Shown here: positions 34,320-43,591 of the stretch, piece by piece
Layout: the number at the start of each line of letters is the position of its first letter
Position numbering within the stretch: the stretch's first letter is position 1
Source: IOR16 sp963521065
Lineage (GTDB): Bacteria > Bacillota > Clostridia > Peptostreptococcales > Anaerovoracaceae
Assembly: GCA_963521065.1 (NCBI GenBank)
Contig: CAUQTI010000004.1
Location: 148,790-212,789 of the forward strand
Direction of reading: 5' to 3'
Length of the DNA stretch: 64,000 bases
Position numbers and translations under genes: made by a program
Notes under the pieces: model-generated
The model's database searches: none
The model's input: the letters and a program-made list of their open reading frames with translations, nothing else
Told to the model about the DNA's origin: nothing

Positions 34320-36980
34320 TCAAGCAGTCTTTTTTCTTACAAAGCCAATGAGTACAAAAATCTCATGGAACCAAAGCGGAACAGTTGCAAGTACAGTCAG
34401 TATGCACCATTCTCTGAGAGAAAGCTCTACAGTTCCAAACATATCTGTCAAAAATGGAATTTCTGTTACCGCGATTTGTAAAGCAAAGCCTATGATGAAG
34501 GCCGCCACCATCATCCGGTTTGAAAGGTGATTCATACGGAAAACAGATTTTTTTACATTCCGCATCCCAATGGCGTGAAATAGCTGTGAAATACCTAAAA
34601 TAGTGAAAGCGTAGGTTTGGGATTCCATATAAATCAACGGATCCGAAAGCATTGCTTTTACAGCGTCATACGTTACTTCCTGCCCATTTAAAATCAAGGT
34701 TTCGACCGGCATAAATAAAAATGCGCTTAAAGTCAGGCACCCGATAACCACACCATAGAAAACGGTGAGTGCTAACCCGCCATGTGCAAACAAGCTTTCT
34801 TTTGGCTGACGGGGTGCTTCTTTCATTACATCCTCATCGCCGCTGTCCACGCCGAGTGCCAGTCCAGGAAGCGAATCGGTAATCAAATTTACCCACAATA
34901 TATGGATTGCTTTTAGCGGTGAGAGTAATCCTGCTACAATAGCAGTAAACATCGTAATGATTTCTCCAAAGTTTGAGGAGAGAAGAAACAACACGGATTT
35001 TTTAATGTTATTGTAAATATTCCGTCCTTCATGGATTGCTTTTTCAATCGTTGCAAAATTATCGTCTGTCAAAACCATATCAGCCGCACCCTTTGCGACA
35101 TCAGTTCCTGTAATTCCCATCGCAACACCAATATCTGCTGCCTTTAAAGAAGGGGCATCGTTGACCCCGTCTCCGGTCATTGAGACGATATTCCCATGAG
35201 AGCGAAAGGCATTGACAATCATCACTTTGTTTTCAGGGGATACACGGGCAAATACTCTCAGGTTCAGTACGGCCTTATTCAGCTCATCCTGCGTCATTTC
35301 ATTCAACTCATCCCCTGCAATACATTGCTGAGGGCTGTCTGCAATTCCAAGCTCTTTTGCAATTGCATAAGCAGTATCCTTATGATCCCCTGTTATCATC
35401 ACGGTAGTGACTGACGCTTCCTTAAAGATTTCAACCGCCTGCTTTGCCTCCGGACGCGGCGGATCAATCATCCCGACCAATCCTACAAAGATCAGGTTTT
35501 CTTCCTTTGCAGATTCATCCTCTCTCTTTATTGCCAATGCTAACACCCGCAACGCATCCGAAGCCATCGTCTTTGCTGAACTATGAATCGCTTCAACGTC
35601 TTCATTTACTAAAGAGCGCACGTTCCCATCAATTAAAATTTCTGTACAGTTTTTGAGAATTTGATCCATAGCCCCTTTTGTATAGGCAATGACTTTATTT
35701 TCCTTATCACGATGTACGGTCGTCATCATTTTGCGATCTGAATCAAAAGGCTGTTCATTAATACGAGGAAATAGGCTCTCCAATTTTTCTTTTTCTACAG
35801 AAAGCGGAGTCCCCATATCAAGAAGTGCCAGCTCCGTTGGATCACCAATGCGGTTTCCGGCAGAAATAGAAGCGTCGGTACAGAGAATGAATCCGTTGAT
35901 AAAAATGGGGTCTGTTTCATAATTCAATTCTTTTTCAGAAAAAAGCTTCTGATTTAAATAAACCTGAGTGACCGTCATTTTATTTTGTGTTAAGGTTCCT
36001 GTTTTATCGGAACAGACAACGCTGACCGAGCCTAAGGTTTCTACTGCGGGCAGCTTTCTTACAATCGTATTTACTTTTACCATGCGCTGCACACCCAGTG
36101 CGAGCACAATTGTCACTACGGCAGGCAGCCCTTCCGGAATTGCAGCAACCGCCAATGAGATTGCGGTCAGAAGCATTTCTGCGATATCACGGCCTTGTAA
36201 AATAGCGACACCAAAGAGTGCAAGGCACAAAACTACTGCAATAATGCCCAGTAATTTTCCTAAATCTGCAAGACGGATTTGCAGAGGTGTCATCTCTTCC
36301 TTGGATTCATTAATCATCTTTGCAATTTTTCCGATTTCCGTTTGCATGCCCGTATATACGACAACGCCTTCCCCTCTTCCATAGGAAACATTCGTTGACA
36401 AATACGCCATGTTAATCCGATCTCCTAACGGAATCTCTCCTTGTGCTGTAAAAGCAGCATCTTTCTCAACCGGAACTGATTCACCCGTCAAGGCAGATTC
36501 TTCAATCTTTAAATTTACACTGCTTAAAAGGCGTAAATCCGCCGGAACCACTCGACCTGCCTCCAATAAGACAATGTCTCCGGGAACCAGGTCTTTTGCC
36601 GGAATTTCCAACGCATTTCCATTTCTTCTAACCAATGCCATCGGGCTTGACATCTGCTTTAAGGCTTCTAGTGATTTCTCCGCCTTGTCTTCTTGAATCA
36701 TGCCGATAATTGCATTGAGCAGGATTACCGCAATAATAATAAATGCATCACTAAATTCTTTTAAGGCTGCCGAAATCACAACAGCTCCCATAAGGATATA
36801 AATCATGGGATCTCGTAATTGTGATAAAAAAAGCTGTAATTTTGTTTTACCCTTTTTTTCTTCAAATGCATTAGGGCCGTTTTCCGCCAGCCTTTTCTCT
36901 GCTTCTTCTTTTGTCAATCCTGTACTTACATCTACATTAAAATGTTGCAGGACTTCTTCTTTTTTCTGTTTTACGAACAT
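34320..36980 (-). CDS. P2A-type cation ATPase, annotated as Ca2+ but probably exporting Mn2+
   Basis: 886-residue membrane pump. Cytoplasmic motifs are complete: TGES (actuator), DKTGTLTQ (phosphorylated Asp), MITGDHKDTA and GDGVNDAPSLKAADIG. Ion-site residues match SERCA-like pumps: PEGL in M4, SNFGE in M5 and NLITDSLPG in M6, so both Ca-type sites seem present. However, the gene sits behind a yybP-ykoY Mn2+ riboswitch, the arrangement known for Mn2+-detoxifying relatives such as lactococcal YoaB. I infer a role in Mn2+ (perhaps also Ca2+) export. The start follows AGGAGG. It is transcribed alone. Confidence 0.92.
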   Translation of the reverse strand: MFVKQKKEEVLQHFNVDVSTGLTKEEAEKRLAENGPNAFEEKKGKTKLQLFLSQLRDPMIYILMGAVVISAALKEFSDAFIIIAVILLNAIIGMIQEDKAEKSLEALKQMSSPMALVRRNGNALEIPAKDLVPGDIVLLEAGRVVPADLRLLSSVNLKIEESALTGESVPVEKDAAFTAQGEIPLGDRINMAYLSTNVSYGRGEGVVVYTGMQTEIGKIAKMINESKEEMTPLQIRLADLGKLLGIIAVVLCLALFGVAILQGRDIAEMLLTAISLAVAAIPEGLPAVVTIVLALGVQRMVKVNTIVRKLPAVETLGSVSVVCSDKTGTLTQNKMTVTQVYLNQKLFSEKELNYETDPIFINGFILCTDASISAGNRIGDPTELALLDMGTPLSVEKEKLESLFPRINEQPFDSDRKMMTTVHRDKENKVIAYTKGAMDQILKNCTEILIDGNVRSLVNEDVEAIHSSAKTMASDALRVLALAIKREDESAKEENLIFVGLVGMIDPPRPEAKQAVEIFKEASVTTVMITGDHKDTAYAIAKELGIADSPQQCIAGDELNEMTQDELNKAVLNLRVFARVSPENKVMIVNAFRSHGNIVSMTGDGVNDAPSLKAADIGVAMGITGTDVAKGAADMVLTDDNFATIEKAIHEGRNIYNNIKKSVLFLLSSNFGEIITMFTAIVAGLLSPLKAIHILWVNLITDSLPGLALGVDSGDEDVMKEAPRQPKESLFAHGGLALTVFYGVVIGCLTLSAFLFMPVETLILNGQEVTYDAVKAMLSDPLIYMESQTYAFTILGISQLFHAIGMRNVKKSVFRMNHLSNRMMVAAFIIGFALQIAVTEIPFLTDMFGTVELSLREWCILTVLATVPLWFHEIFVLIGFVRKKTA

Positions 36981-37100
36981 GAAAGCCTCCTAATTGTTTT
37001 CTTAAACTGCTTGTAGCTGCATTTCTGCTGTTTTTTAAAAAATTATTACAAAAAAAATAACTCTTAACATAATTTTCACAAAAACAGTAAAATCTATGCT

Positions 37101-37183
37101 AAAAGTCTTGTTACCTGTCGGGCTTATGACCAGGCTTTAAAAAAAACCGGTTGTTGATCATAAACTTAAAACTACTCCCTTTT
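37101..37183 (-). promoter_or_regulatory. yybP-ykoY (Mn2+) riboswitch
   Basis: On the minus strand the aptamer starts AAAAGGGAGTAG (37172-37183) and ends GGTAACAAGACTTTT (37101-37115), the two conserved strands of this family; P1 is AAAAG/CTTTT. Internal paired elements (ACCGG..., GCCTGG, CCCGACAGG) lie between. About 120 nt separate it from the ATPase start; the expression platform is not obvious, although a run of eight T follows near 37052. Confidence 0.85.
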
Positions 37184-37192
37184 ATTAAATGT

Positions 37193-37221
37193 ATCATACT
37201 GGAAAAAAGCAGGATTGTCAA
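37193..37221 (-). promoter_or_regulatory. Promoter of the riboswitch-ATPase unit
   Basis: TTGACA (37216-37221), 17-bp spacer, TATGAT (37193-37198). The start would be at the 5' end of the aptamer. Confidence 0.8.
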
Positions 37222-37243
37222 GAAGAAAAAAACATTGTATAAT
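37215..37243 (+). promoter_or_regulatory. Promoter of the TrpR-like gene
   Basis: TTGTCA (37215-37220), 17-bp spacer, TATAAT (37238-37243). Its -35 shares five bases with the -35 of the opposite promoter, so the two cannot be used simultaneously on one DNA molecule. Confidence 0.75.
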
Positions 37244-37312
37244 ACTACTGTAAAGTGTTAAAGTATCAAAGATTTTATATAAAATAGTTCCGTCGCTGAA
37301 AGGAGTATTTTA

Positions 37313-37615
37313 ATGGCTTATCATTCTAAACTGAAAGGCAAAGAAACCGATGATTTGTTTCAAGCGATTCTCGCATTGAAGACGGAAGAAGAATGCTACC
37401 GTTTTTTCGAAGATCTTTGTACGATAAAAGAATTGCAATCCATAGCGCAAAGACTGCAAGTCGCAAAGCTGCTTCGAGAAAAAAAGACATACAATGAAAT
37501 CGAGGAAATCACGAAGGCGAGTACGGCGACCATAAGCCGTATTAACAAATGCCTGCTATATGGTGCAGATGGCTATACAGCTATCCTGAAAAGATTAGAG
37601 GATGAATCAAAATGA
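37313..37615 (+). CDS. TrpR/YerC-YecD family DNA-binding protein
   Basis: 100 residues, helical, with a Trp-repressor-like helix-turn-helix: LQSIAQRLQVAKLLREKKTYNEIEEITKASTATISRINKCLLYGADGY. This is the YerC/YecD family of Firmicutes, related to TrpR but not shown to bind tryptophan. No trp genes are near. The ribosome binding site is AAAGGAG. Its last codons form one arm of its terminator. Confidence 0.9.
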   Translation: MAYHSKLKGKETDDLFQAILALKTEEECYRFFEDLCTIKELQSIAQRLQVAKLLREKKTYNEIEEITKASTATISRINKCLLYGADGYTAILKRLEDESK

Positions 37616-37631
37616 TTCATCCTCTTTTTTT
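37598..37631 (+). terminator. Terminator overlapping the 3' end of the TrpR-like gene
   Basis: GAGGATGAATCA (37598-37609) pairs perfectly with TGATTCATCCTC (37613-37624), followed by TTTTTTT. The stop codon TGA (37613-37615) lies at the start of the second arm, so ribosomes finishing the gene sit on the hairpin. Confidence 0.85.
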
Positions 37632-37639
37632 CTCTAGCT

Positions 37640-38878
37640 CTATTTTTTTGTCAGTAATTCCAAAGCTTTTTTCAATTGCTTGTCGTTCGTTAAAGTGCCG
37701 TCTGTAAAATCGCTTTCCTCCAGAGTGACACTGACGTCCGGTTCAATCCCCTTCTCATGTATCACATCTCCATTCGGAGAAAAATACTGCATAACCGTCA
37801 GCTTAATTGCATCCCCATTTTCCAGTTCATTGATTTCTTGTATAATCCCTTTCCCAAACGTTTTGCTGCCAACAATCTTTCCGCCTTTATTGTCCTTAAT
37901 TGCCGCTGCTAAAATTTCAGAGGAGCTGGCGGATCCCCCATTCACCAAAACGACATAAGGAAGGCTGGTTTTCCCCGCTTTTGATTTATAATAGGTCTTC
38001 TCGCCTTTTCGGTTTTCCGTATAGGTTACAGTCCCTGCATCTAAAAGCATATCCGCAATGTCTACACTGATATCAACCAATCCACCGGGGTTATCTCGCA
38101 AGTCAATTACCAGTCCATTTACACCTTTCACTTCCATATCTCTAAGTGCTTTCGAAAAATCGTTTGCTGTTTTCTCTTCGAAGCTGGTAATCCTGAGATA
38201 TCCTATATTGTCCTCTAGTATTTCTGATTTTACGGTTTTCGTTACAATTGTTGCCCGATGTAAATCAAATTCTTTTACCTGACCATCTCTTAAAATAGTA
38301 ATAGATACCTTACTTCCTTTTGCGCCTCTCATCGCAGAAACCGCCGCATCAATTGTGTCTGCCGTATATTCTTTATCATTTACTTTTAAAATCTTGTCTC
38401 CGCTCTTAATCCCTATTTTAGCAGCCGGGCCGTCTTCCATCGGTGCCACAACATTAATGTAACCCTTTGCATCCGGTACAATTGTTACCCCAATTCCGGA
38501 ATACTCACCGGTCGTTGAAATTAAGAGCTCACCATATTCTTCCTTATTTAAATAAGTGGAATACGGGTCGCCAATTCCGTAAAAGAGACCTTTATAAATC
38601 CCTTCCTCTAATTTCGCTTCCTCTACCGGCACATAGTAATTTTCTTCAACATATTGTGTCAGCTCTTCCAGCTTTGCATATTTTTCCTCAAGTGCTTTAT
38701 AGCTTTCATAATCTTCCTTTGATATGGTAACTCCTTCGGAAGCCGTTGCTTTTTGTGCACCAAACCAAACGGTGCCGCCGCCTCCAATAAATAACGCAAC
38801 GATCAATAAAAAAATTAAATTCCGTTTTTTTATAACAATCATTCTTTTCGTTGTTTCCTTTTGCATGTTTCCTGTCAT
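37640..38878 (-). CDS. S41 family C-terminal processing peptidase
   Basis: Membrane-anchored, extracytoplasmic Ser-Lys protease of 412 residues. One N-terminal membrane segment (about 19-40), a PDZ domain (about 120-200; GIGVTIVPDAKGYINVVAPM) and the S41 core with nucleophile Ser in GGSASSSEILAAAIKDN and Lys in GSKTFGKGIIQ. CtpA/CtpB-like enzymes trim or activate wall and signalling proteins. It is the last gene of an ftsE-ftsX-M23-recJ-ctp run on one strand. The start has AAAGGGG at short spacing; the internal ATG at the fourth residue is an alternative. Confidence 0.93.
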   Translation of the reverse strand: MTGNMQKETTKRMIVIKKRNLIFLLIVALFIGGGGTVWFGAQKATASEGVTISKEDYESYKALEEKYAKLEELTQYVEENYYVPVEEAKLEEGIYKGLFYGIGDPYSTYLNKEEYGELLISTTGEYSGIGVTIVPDAKGYINVVAPMEDGPAAKIGIKSGDKILKVNDKEYTADTIDAAVSAMRGAKGSKVSITILRDGQVKEFDLHRATIVTKTVKSEILEDNIGYLRITSFEEKTANDFSKALRDMEVKGVNGLVIDLRDNPGGLVDISVDIADMLLDAGTVTYTENRKGEKTYYKSKAGKTSLPYVVLVNGGSASSSEILAAAIKDNKGGKIVGSKTFGKGIIQEINELENGDAIKLTVMQYFSPNGDVIHEKGIEPDVSVTLEESDFTDGTLTNDKQLKKALELLTKK

Positions 38879-38903
38879 TTCCCCTTTCTATTGATAGATT
38901 TCT

Positions 38904-40643
38904 TTATTTCATATCTTGTACTGTGAATTGCACGGATTTTGCTCCTCTAAAATAATTCATCGTCGGATAGCCAACAACATCAATCATTTCTCCGATTTTT
39001 AAGTTTTCTTTATACTCCGGCGCTTTTGAAAACAAAATGCAGTCACAGTGCGTTCCAGATAATGATACTGTTTTAAAACGAACGTGTTCTTTCTTTTCCC
39101 CCATATAACGAAGCTCTGTTATTAAAAGGTGCTCAATTAAAAATAAAGGCTTTTCATTATGGTGTCCATATGGTTCAAAGCATTCCAGCTGTTGAATAAA
39201 GCTCTCTGTCATTTCTTCGGACTCTAATTTTTCGTCAATATGAAGCGTAGACATGAGAAGCTCCGGCTCTTTTTCTATCAGCGTTTCCATACATGAATTT
39301 AAGCCTAATCGAAGTTTTTCTACATTATCTTTTTCTAGTAAAAATCCGCAGGCCCCTGCATGCCCTCCAAATCGCTCAAAATATGATTTTTGCTCGTTTA
39401 ATAAATCGTAGAGGTTAATCCCTTCTATGCTTCGTCCCGTTCCTTTATAGTGTATTCCATCTTCACAAGGAGTAACAATTGCAGTTGGCTTTGAAAAAGC
39501 ATCTTTCAGCTTTCCGGCAACAATTCCGGCAATACCTTCATGTGCATTTTCCGATAAAATCAGCAAAAACAAATCAGTCTCATTCAAATTTTCTGCAATC
39601 CGCCTGCAATCCTGAAAGGTTTCTTCTTGGATACGCTTCCTTTCTTGATTGCTTTTTACTAAATCTGCAACTGCTGCTTTCAGCCTTGCGATTTCGTCCT
39701 TATTATCTCCAGAATGCGTCAAGACTTCTACTCCAATTTTTGCAGAATGAATTCTTCCGGCAGCATTTAAATGTGGCACTATACTATATGCAATCTGCTC
39801 TGATTTTATATTTTGTTTTGCGATTCCGATTGTATGAATTAATTCTGCAAGCCCATCTCGTTTTCCTTTTTGTATTTGCTTTAATCCATACTTTACAAGC
39901 GTTCGGTTTTCGTCTACAAGAGGAACAATATCTCCAATGGTAGAGATTGCAACCAAATCCAAGACTTGGTTTAATTCTTTTTTTGTCAGCAAGGAAGCTC
40001 TCTCATCTTTTTCTTTTTGCAGGGTTCGCTGAATTGCCTGCGCCAACTTGAACGCCACCCCACATCCGGAAAGGCCGTCAAACGGATAATGGCAATCCTT
40101 CTGTTTTGGATTAACAAAGATGCAGTCGGGTGCCGCATCCGCTAACGCAGTATGATGGTCAGTAACAATGACAGAGATTCCTTTTTGTTTTGCGTACTCA
40201 ACTTCTTCAATAGAGGTGCTTCCGCAGTCTACTGTTATAATCAAATCGGCGCCAAGCTCTTTAATTTTATCAATCGCTGTTTTATGAAATCCATACCCTT
40301 CTTCAAACCGTGATGGGATATAGTAGAACAAATTGGAAGTCAATCGCCCCAGAATTTCCAAAAGCAAGCTGCATGAAGTAACTCCGTCTGCATCATAGTC
40401 GCCGTAAATGCAGATTCGTTGTTTCAATTGCAGTGCCTCCAATATTTTTTTCACGGCCTTTTCCATGTCTTTCAGTAAAAAAGGATCATGCGTCCGCTTT
40501 GGTTTTTCGGATAAGAATTCTTCCTGCTCAAGCTCTCCCTGAAAGCCTTTTCTCAGAAGTAAACGCAGCAGGAGTGATTTTTCCTCTTCATTCTCAGCCG
40601 TTGCTTTTTTTAAATGCTCTGGATAAATCCATTTTTTTTTCAT
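38904..40643 (-). CDS. recJ: Single-stranded-DNA-specific exonuclease RecJ
   Basis: 5'-3' exonuclease of DNA repair, 579 residues. DHH motifs: YGDYDADGVTS, DCGSTS, TDHHTA, then the DHHA1 part with GRSIEGINLYD and FGGHAGACGF, and a C-terminal OB-like domain. Length equals E. coli RecJ, without the extra C-terminal domain of many Bacillus forms. The frame opens at a GTG at 40649, but AGGAG is best spaced to the ATG at 40643. It lies between the M23 hydrolase and ctp genes, unrelated to both. Confidence 0.95.
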   Translation of the reverse strand: MKKKWIYPEHLKKATAENEEEKSLLLRLLLRKGFQGELEQEEFLSEKPKRTHDPFLLKDMEKAVKKILEALQLKQRICIYGDYDADGVTSCSLLLEILGRLTSNLFYYIPSRFEEGYGFHKTAIDKIKELGADLIITVDCGSTSIEEVEYAKQKGISVIVTDHHTALADAAPDCIFVNPKQKDCHYPFDGLSGCGVAFKLAQAIQRTLQKEKDERASLLTKKELNQVLDLVAISTIGDIVPLVDENRTLVKYGLKQIQKGKRDGLAELIHTIGIAKQNIKSEQIAYSIVPHLNAAGRIHSAKIGVEVLTHSGDNKDEIARLKAAVADLVKSNQERKRIQEETFQDCRRIAENLNETDLFLLILSENAHEGIAGIVAGKLKDAFSKPTAIVTPCEDGIHYKGTGRSIEGINLYDLLNEQKSYFERFGGHAGACGFLLEKDNVEKLRLGLNSCMETLIEKEPELLMSTLHIDEKLESEEMTESFIQQLECFEPYGHHNEKPLFLIEHLLITELRYMGEKKEHVRFKTVSLSGTHCDCILFSKAPEYKENLKIGEMIDVVGYPTMNYFRGAKSVQFTVQDMK

Positions 40644-40673
40644 GAACACTCCTCATTTATATTTATTCTATCA

Positions 40674-40697
40674 TAAAAAAAGGGGGATTTCCCCCCT
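40674..40697 (-). terminator. Terminator after the M23 gene
   Basis: GGGGG-AAAT-CCCCC stem followed by TTTTTTT on the minus strand, separating ftsEX-M23 from recJ-ctp. Confidence 0.85.
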
Positions 40698-40724
40698 TCT
40701 GTTCATCTTTCATATTTATCGTGC

Positions 40725-41849
40725 TTATAAGTAGTCAATTGGGTTTTTATATGCACCATTTAAACGAACTTCAAAATGTACATGAGGGCCCGTAGACATT
40801 CCTGTGGAGCCGGAGCTTGCAATCTGCTGGCCACGCGTAACTGTCTGTCCAGTGCTCACAGATAGTTTGCTATTGTGCGCGTAAACCGTTACAATCCCAC
40901 TTCCGTGATCAATCATAACTACATTTCCATAACTGTTATTCCATCCGGCCATAATTACCTTACCATCTCCTGCCGCAACGACCTTCGTGCCTGTTCCTGC
41001 TGAAATATCAATACCGGTATGCAGCTTTTTTGTTTTTAGGATTGGATGGATACGATATCCAAACGGTGAAGTAATCTTTGTTTTTCCGGGAACCGGCCAT
41101 GCCAATGCGCCACCACCATATACAGCACTATCATCCTGCAAAGCACGGATTTTTGAAACCAGTGCATCTGCTTCTGCATTTAATGTATCAAGCTGCGCGG
41201 ATAACGCCGCATTATCCTTCAAAACCTCACCCTTTTTATCGGCAACTGTGCCGCGGCTTACCTCTAAGGCATCCTGTTTGTCCTGTGCAACAGATTGCTG
41301 TGATGCAAGCTGTTGTTTCAACGCTTCTAATTGTTTTTTCTGCAAGTCAATTTTTTCGTACTTCTTTTCCATCGACTCTAAAACCTGCATATCATTGTCA
41401 TATATTTTTTGCACCATATCCATGTTGGTCATAAATTCAGACATATCATTTGAACCCAAAAGAATCCCTAATATATCTACATCTCCATTCTTATACATCG
41501 CACGCAGACGTGAATTCATATTGGCATCCTGCTCATCCATCTCAGATTTTAATTGGTCGAGCGTATTTTGAGTTTCCAGTATAGTCTGTTTTGTTTTTCC
41601 AATATCACCCTGAAGATTCGCAATCTCGCTTTCTGCTTCATTGATTTTCTTCTCTAGTCCTGTGATTTCGGAATTTAGCGCATTGACCTTTTTCTTTCCC
41701 TCATTCAACTGTTTTTGTGTTTGATTAATTTTTCCATTGACGTTGTTTAATTGTTCGTTGTCAGTGAGTGCATACCCTAAGTGAAGTGACCAGATGGAGC
41801 AAATTAAAACAGCCGTCAGTATGTACATAACAAATCTACTTTTCCTCAT
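40725..41849 (-). CDS. Secreted coiled-coil M23 peptidoglycan hydrolase (EnvC/CwlO-like)
   Basis: 374 residues with a signal peptide or anchor (about 7-28), long coiled coils (about 30-110 and 150-235) and a C-terminal M23 domain. Zinc ligands and catalytic His are intact: KLHTGIDIS (H-x3-D), VYAHNS and HVHFEVRLN, so it should be an active hydrolase, unlike EnvC which is an activator. It starts 12 bp after ftsX, which in several Firmicutes controls such a coiled-coil hydrolase across the membrane. The role is probably septal or elongation wall cleavage. Confidence 0.93.
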   Translation of the reverse strand: MRKSRFVMYILTAVLICSIWSLHLGYALTDNEQLNNVNGKINQTQKQLNEGKKKVNALNSEITGLEKKINEAESEIANLQGDIGKTKQTILETQNTLDQLKSEMDEQDANMNSRLRAMYKNGDVDILGILLGSNDMSEFMTNMDMVQKIYDNDMQVLESMEKKYEKIDLQKKQLEALKQQLASQQSVAQDKQDALEVSRGTVADKKGEVLKDNAALSAQLDTLNAEADALVSKIRALQDDSAVYGGGALAWPVPGKTKITSPFGYRIHPILKTKKLHTGIDISAGTGTKVVAAGDGKVIMAGWNNSYGNVVMIDHGSGIVTVYAHNSKLSVSTGQTVTRGQQIASSGSTGMSTGPHVHFEVRLNGAYKNPIDYL

Positions 41850-41861
41850 TCTTTTCCTCCC

Positions 41862-42755
41862 CTATGTATCCAAGAATCTTCTCATTGAAACGATGCTTCC
41901 GAACGCTCCGATACAGACTCCCAGTGCGATAAAAATCCAAACCAAATTCCAAATTAAAAAACTCAGAGGTACAAAACTGGTGGATAGCAATGCAAGTGCT
42001 TTCACAGAAAACAGTTCACATATTTTATAATAAATAAATGCAATTAAGCCGGAAGAGATAATGGCAGAGAAGCATCCAAGCAGCATTCCTTCTGCCAAAA
42101 AAGGCCCTCGGATAAACCAGTTGGTTGCTCCAATGTATTTCATAATGCTGATTTCCCTTTCTCGTGCTAAAACTGTCAGCTTCACTGTATTTGAAACTAC
42201 GATGACAGAAACAAAGACAAGAAACGCAATGATAACGAGTGCTCCAACTTGAATGAAGTCCGTGATTTTCAGCACCTGGTTTACCTCAGTCTGATAATAT
42301 TTGATATCTTCTACGCCTTGAAAGGTTTTGGAAACTTCAACTACCAAATCCGCATCTTCCAGATTAGAAACCGTAATACGAATAGAATTTGGCAGGGGGT
42401 TCGTATTCAATCCATCCAGTAAATACGCCTTATCTCCCCAGCTTTTGCGAAATTCCTGCATTGCCGTTTCTTTATCTACATAAATCGCTTCCTCTACCTC
42501 CGGCATGCTGTCAAGGCTTGTTATCATCCCCTGCGCTGCGGTTTCATCCGTCGCATCTAAAAGGTAGAGCTGTATCGTATCAAATTGTTTTTTCGCATTT
42601 TCACTGGCTAGATTTACATTTACAACCAGGATAAAAAAAAGTCCGAGAATCAATAACATTGCAGTAATAGAAAACATAGATGCAACTGTCATTGTTCGAT
42701 TTCTAAAAACTTGTATGGATGCCTGCTTTATGGCATACGCTATCGTTCTAATCAT
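41862..42755 (-). CDS. ftsX: Cell division permease-like protein FtsX
   Basis: 297 residues with four membrane helices (about 20-45, 175-200, 220-250 and 265-290) and an extracytoplasmic loop (about 50-165) between TM1 and TM2 that in this family binds the partner hydrolase. The FtsX core signature TVKLTVLAREREISIMKYIGATNWFIRGPFLAEG is clear. It overlaps ftsE by 8 bp, so the pair is translationally coupled. Confidence 0.95.
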   Translation of the reverse strand: MIRTIAYAIKQASIQVFRNRTMTVASMFSITAMLLILGLFFILVVNVNLASENAKKQFDTIQLYLLDATDETAAQGMITSLDSMPEVEEAIYVDKETAMQEFRKSWGDKAYLLDGLNTNPLPNSIRITVSNLEDADLVVEVSKTFQGVEDIKYYQTEVNQVLKITDFIQVGALVIIAFLVFVSVIVVSNTVKLTVLAREREISIMKYIGATNWFIRGPFLAEGMLLGCFSAIISSGLIAFIYYKICELFSVKALALLSTSFVPLSFLIWNLVWIFIALGVCIGAFGSIVSMRRFLDT

Positions 42756-43431
42756 TTATGGCATACGCTCCTTCTGCATCATCTCTGACAATACGGCCTT
42801 TCTCAATTGCCACCACCCGTTTTCCCATACGGTCAACAATATCCTTTGCATGCGTTACCATAAGAATTGTGGTTCCTCTGCGATTGATTTTGTCTAACAG
42901 ACGCATAATTTCCCAAGCCGTATCCGGATCCAAATTTCCTGTAGGCTCGTCCGCAATCAATACGGCAGGATTATTTACAATTGCACGCGCAATTGCAACT
43001 CTCTGCTGTTCTCCCGCAGAGAGTTCGTGAGGATACTTGTCCGCTTTTGAGCTAATCCCAACCAGACTCAAAACCTGTGGCACTTGTCTGCGAACCGTCC
43101 GCGAACTCATATGTATAATTTCCATAGCAAACGCTACATTTTCAAAAACTGTTTTTTTAGGCAGTAGACGAAAATCCTGAAATACAATTCCCGTACTGCG
43201 ACGCAGCTTTGGAATGGAGCGATTCGCTAAATTTGTAATCTCCATATCATTTATCTTGATTGAGCCGCTGTCAGCATTCAATTCTTTTAAAAGCAATTTA
43301 ATAAAAGTCGACTTCCCCGCTCCGCTGGGCCCGACTAAAAAGACAAAATCACCTTTATTAATGCGGATATTAACATTCTCGATTCCAATGTTATTTCCAT
43401 AATATTTGGTGACGTTTTGGTATACTATCAT
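42748..43431 (-). CDS. ftsE: Cell division ATP-binding protein FtsE
   Basis: 227-residue ABC ATPase: GPSGAGKSTFIKLLL (Walker A), FQDFRLLP (Q-loop), LSAGEQQRVAIARA (signature), LIADEPTGNLD (Walker B) and TILMVTHAKD (switch His). AGGGAGG precedes the ATG. First gene of the ftsE-ftsX-M23 operon; ATP hydrolysis is thought to drive hydrolase activation through FtsX. Confidence 0.96.
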   Translation of the reverse strand: MIVYQNVTKYYGNNIGIENVNIRINKGDFVFLVGPSGAGKSTFIKLLLKELNADSGSIKINDMEITNLANRSIPKLRRSTGIVFQDFRLLPKKTVFENVAFAMEIIHMSSRTVRRQVPQVLSLVGISSKADKYPHELSAGEQQRVAIARAIVNNPAVLIADEPTGNLDPDTAWEIMRLLDKINRRGTTILMVTHAKDIVDRMGKRVVAIEKGRIVRDDAEGAYAIND

Positions 43432-43478
43432 TTAAAGAGGTCCTCCCTCGATTCTTTTCAGCAAAATGGGACATGCCC

Positions 43479-43507
43479 TTGCACATATATTTACATAATA
43501 TTATAAT
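43479..43507 (+). promoter_or_regulatory. Candidate promoter of the folate ligase gene
   Basis: TTGCAC (43479-43484), 17-bp spacer, TATAAT (43502-43507). The -35 is poor, the -10 perfect. Confidence 0.45.
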
Positions 43508-43591
43508 ATAAAACAGCTTTAGAATAAATAGCTATAGTATTACAACTTTGTTACATCAAGGTGTTGAAACTGTGAAATAGGAGATGGGTAA

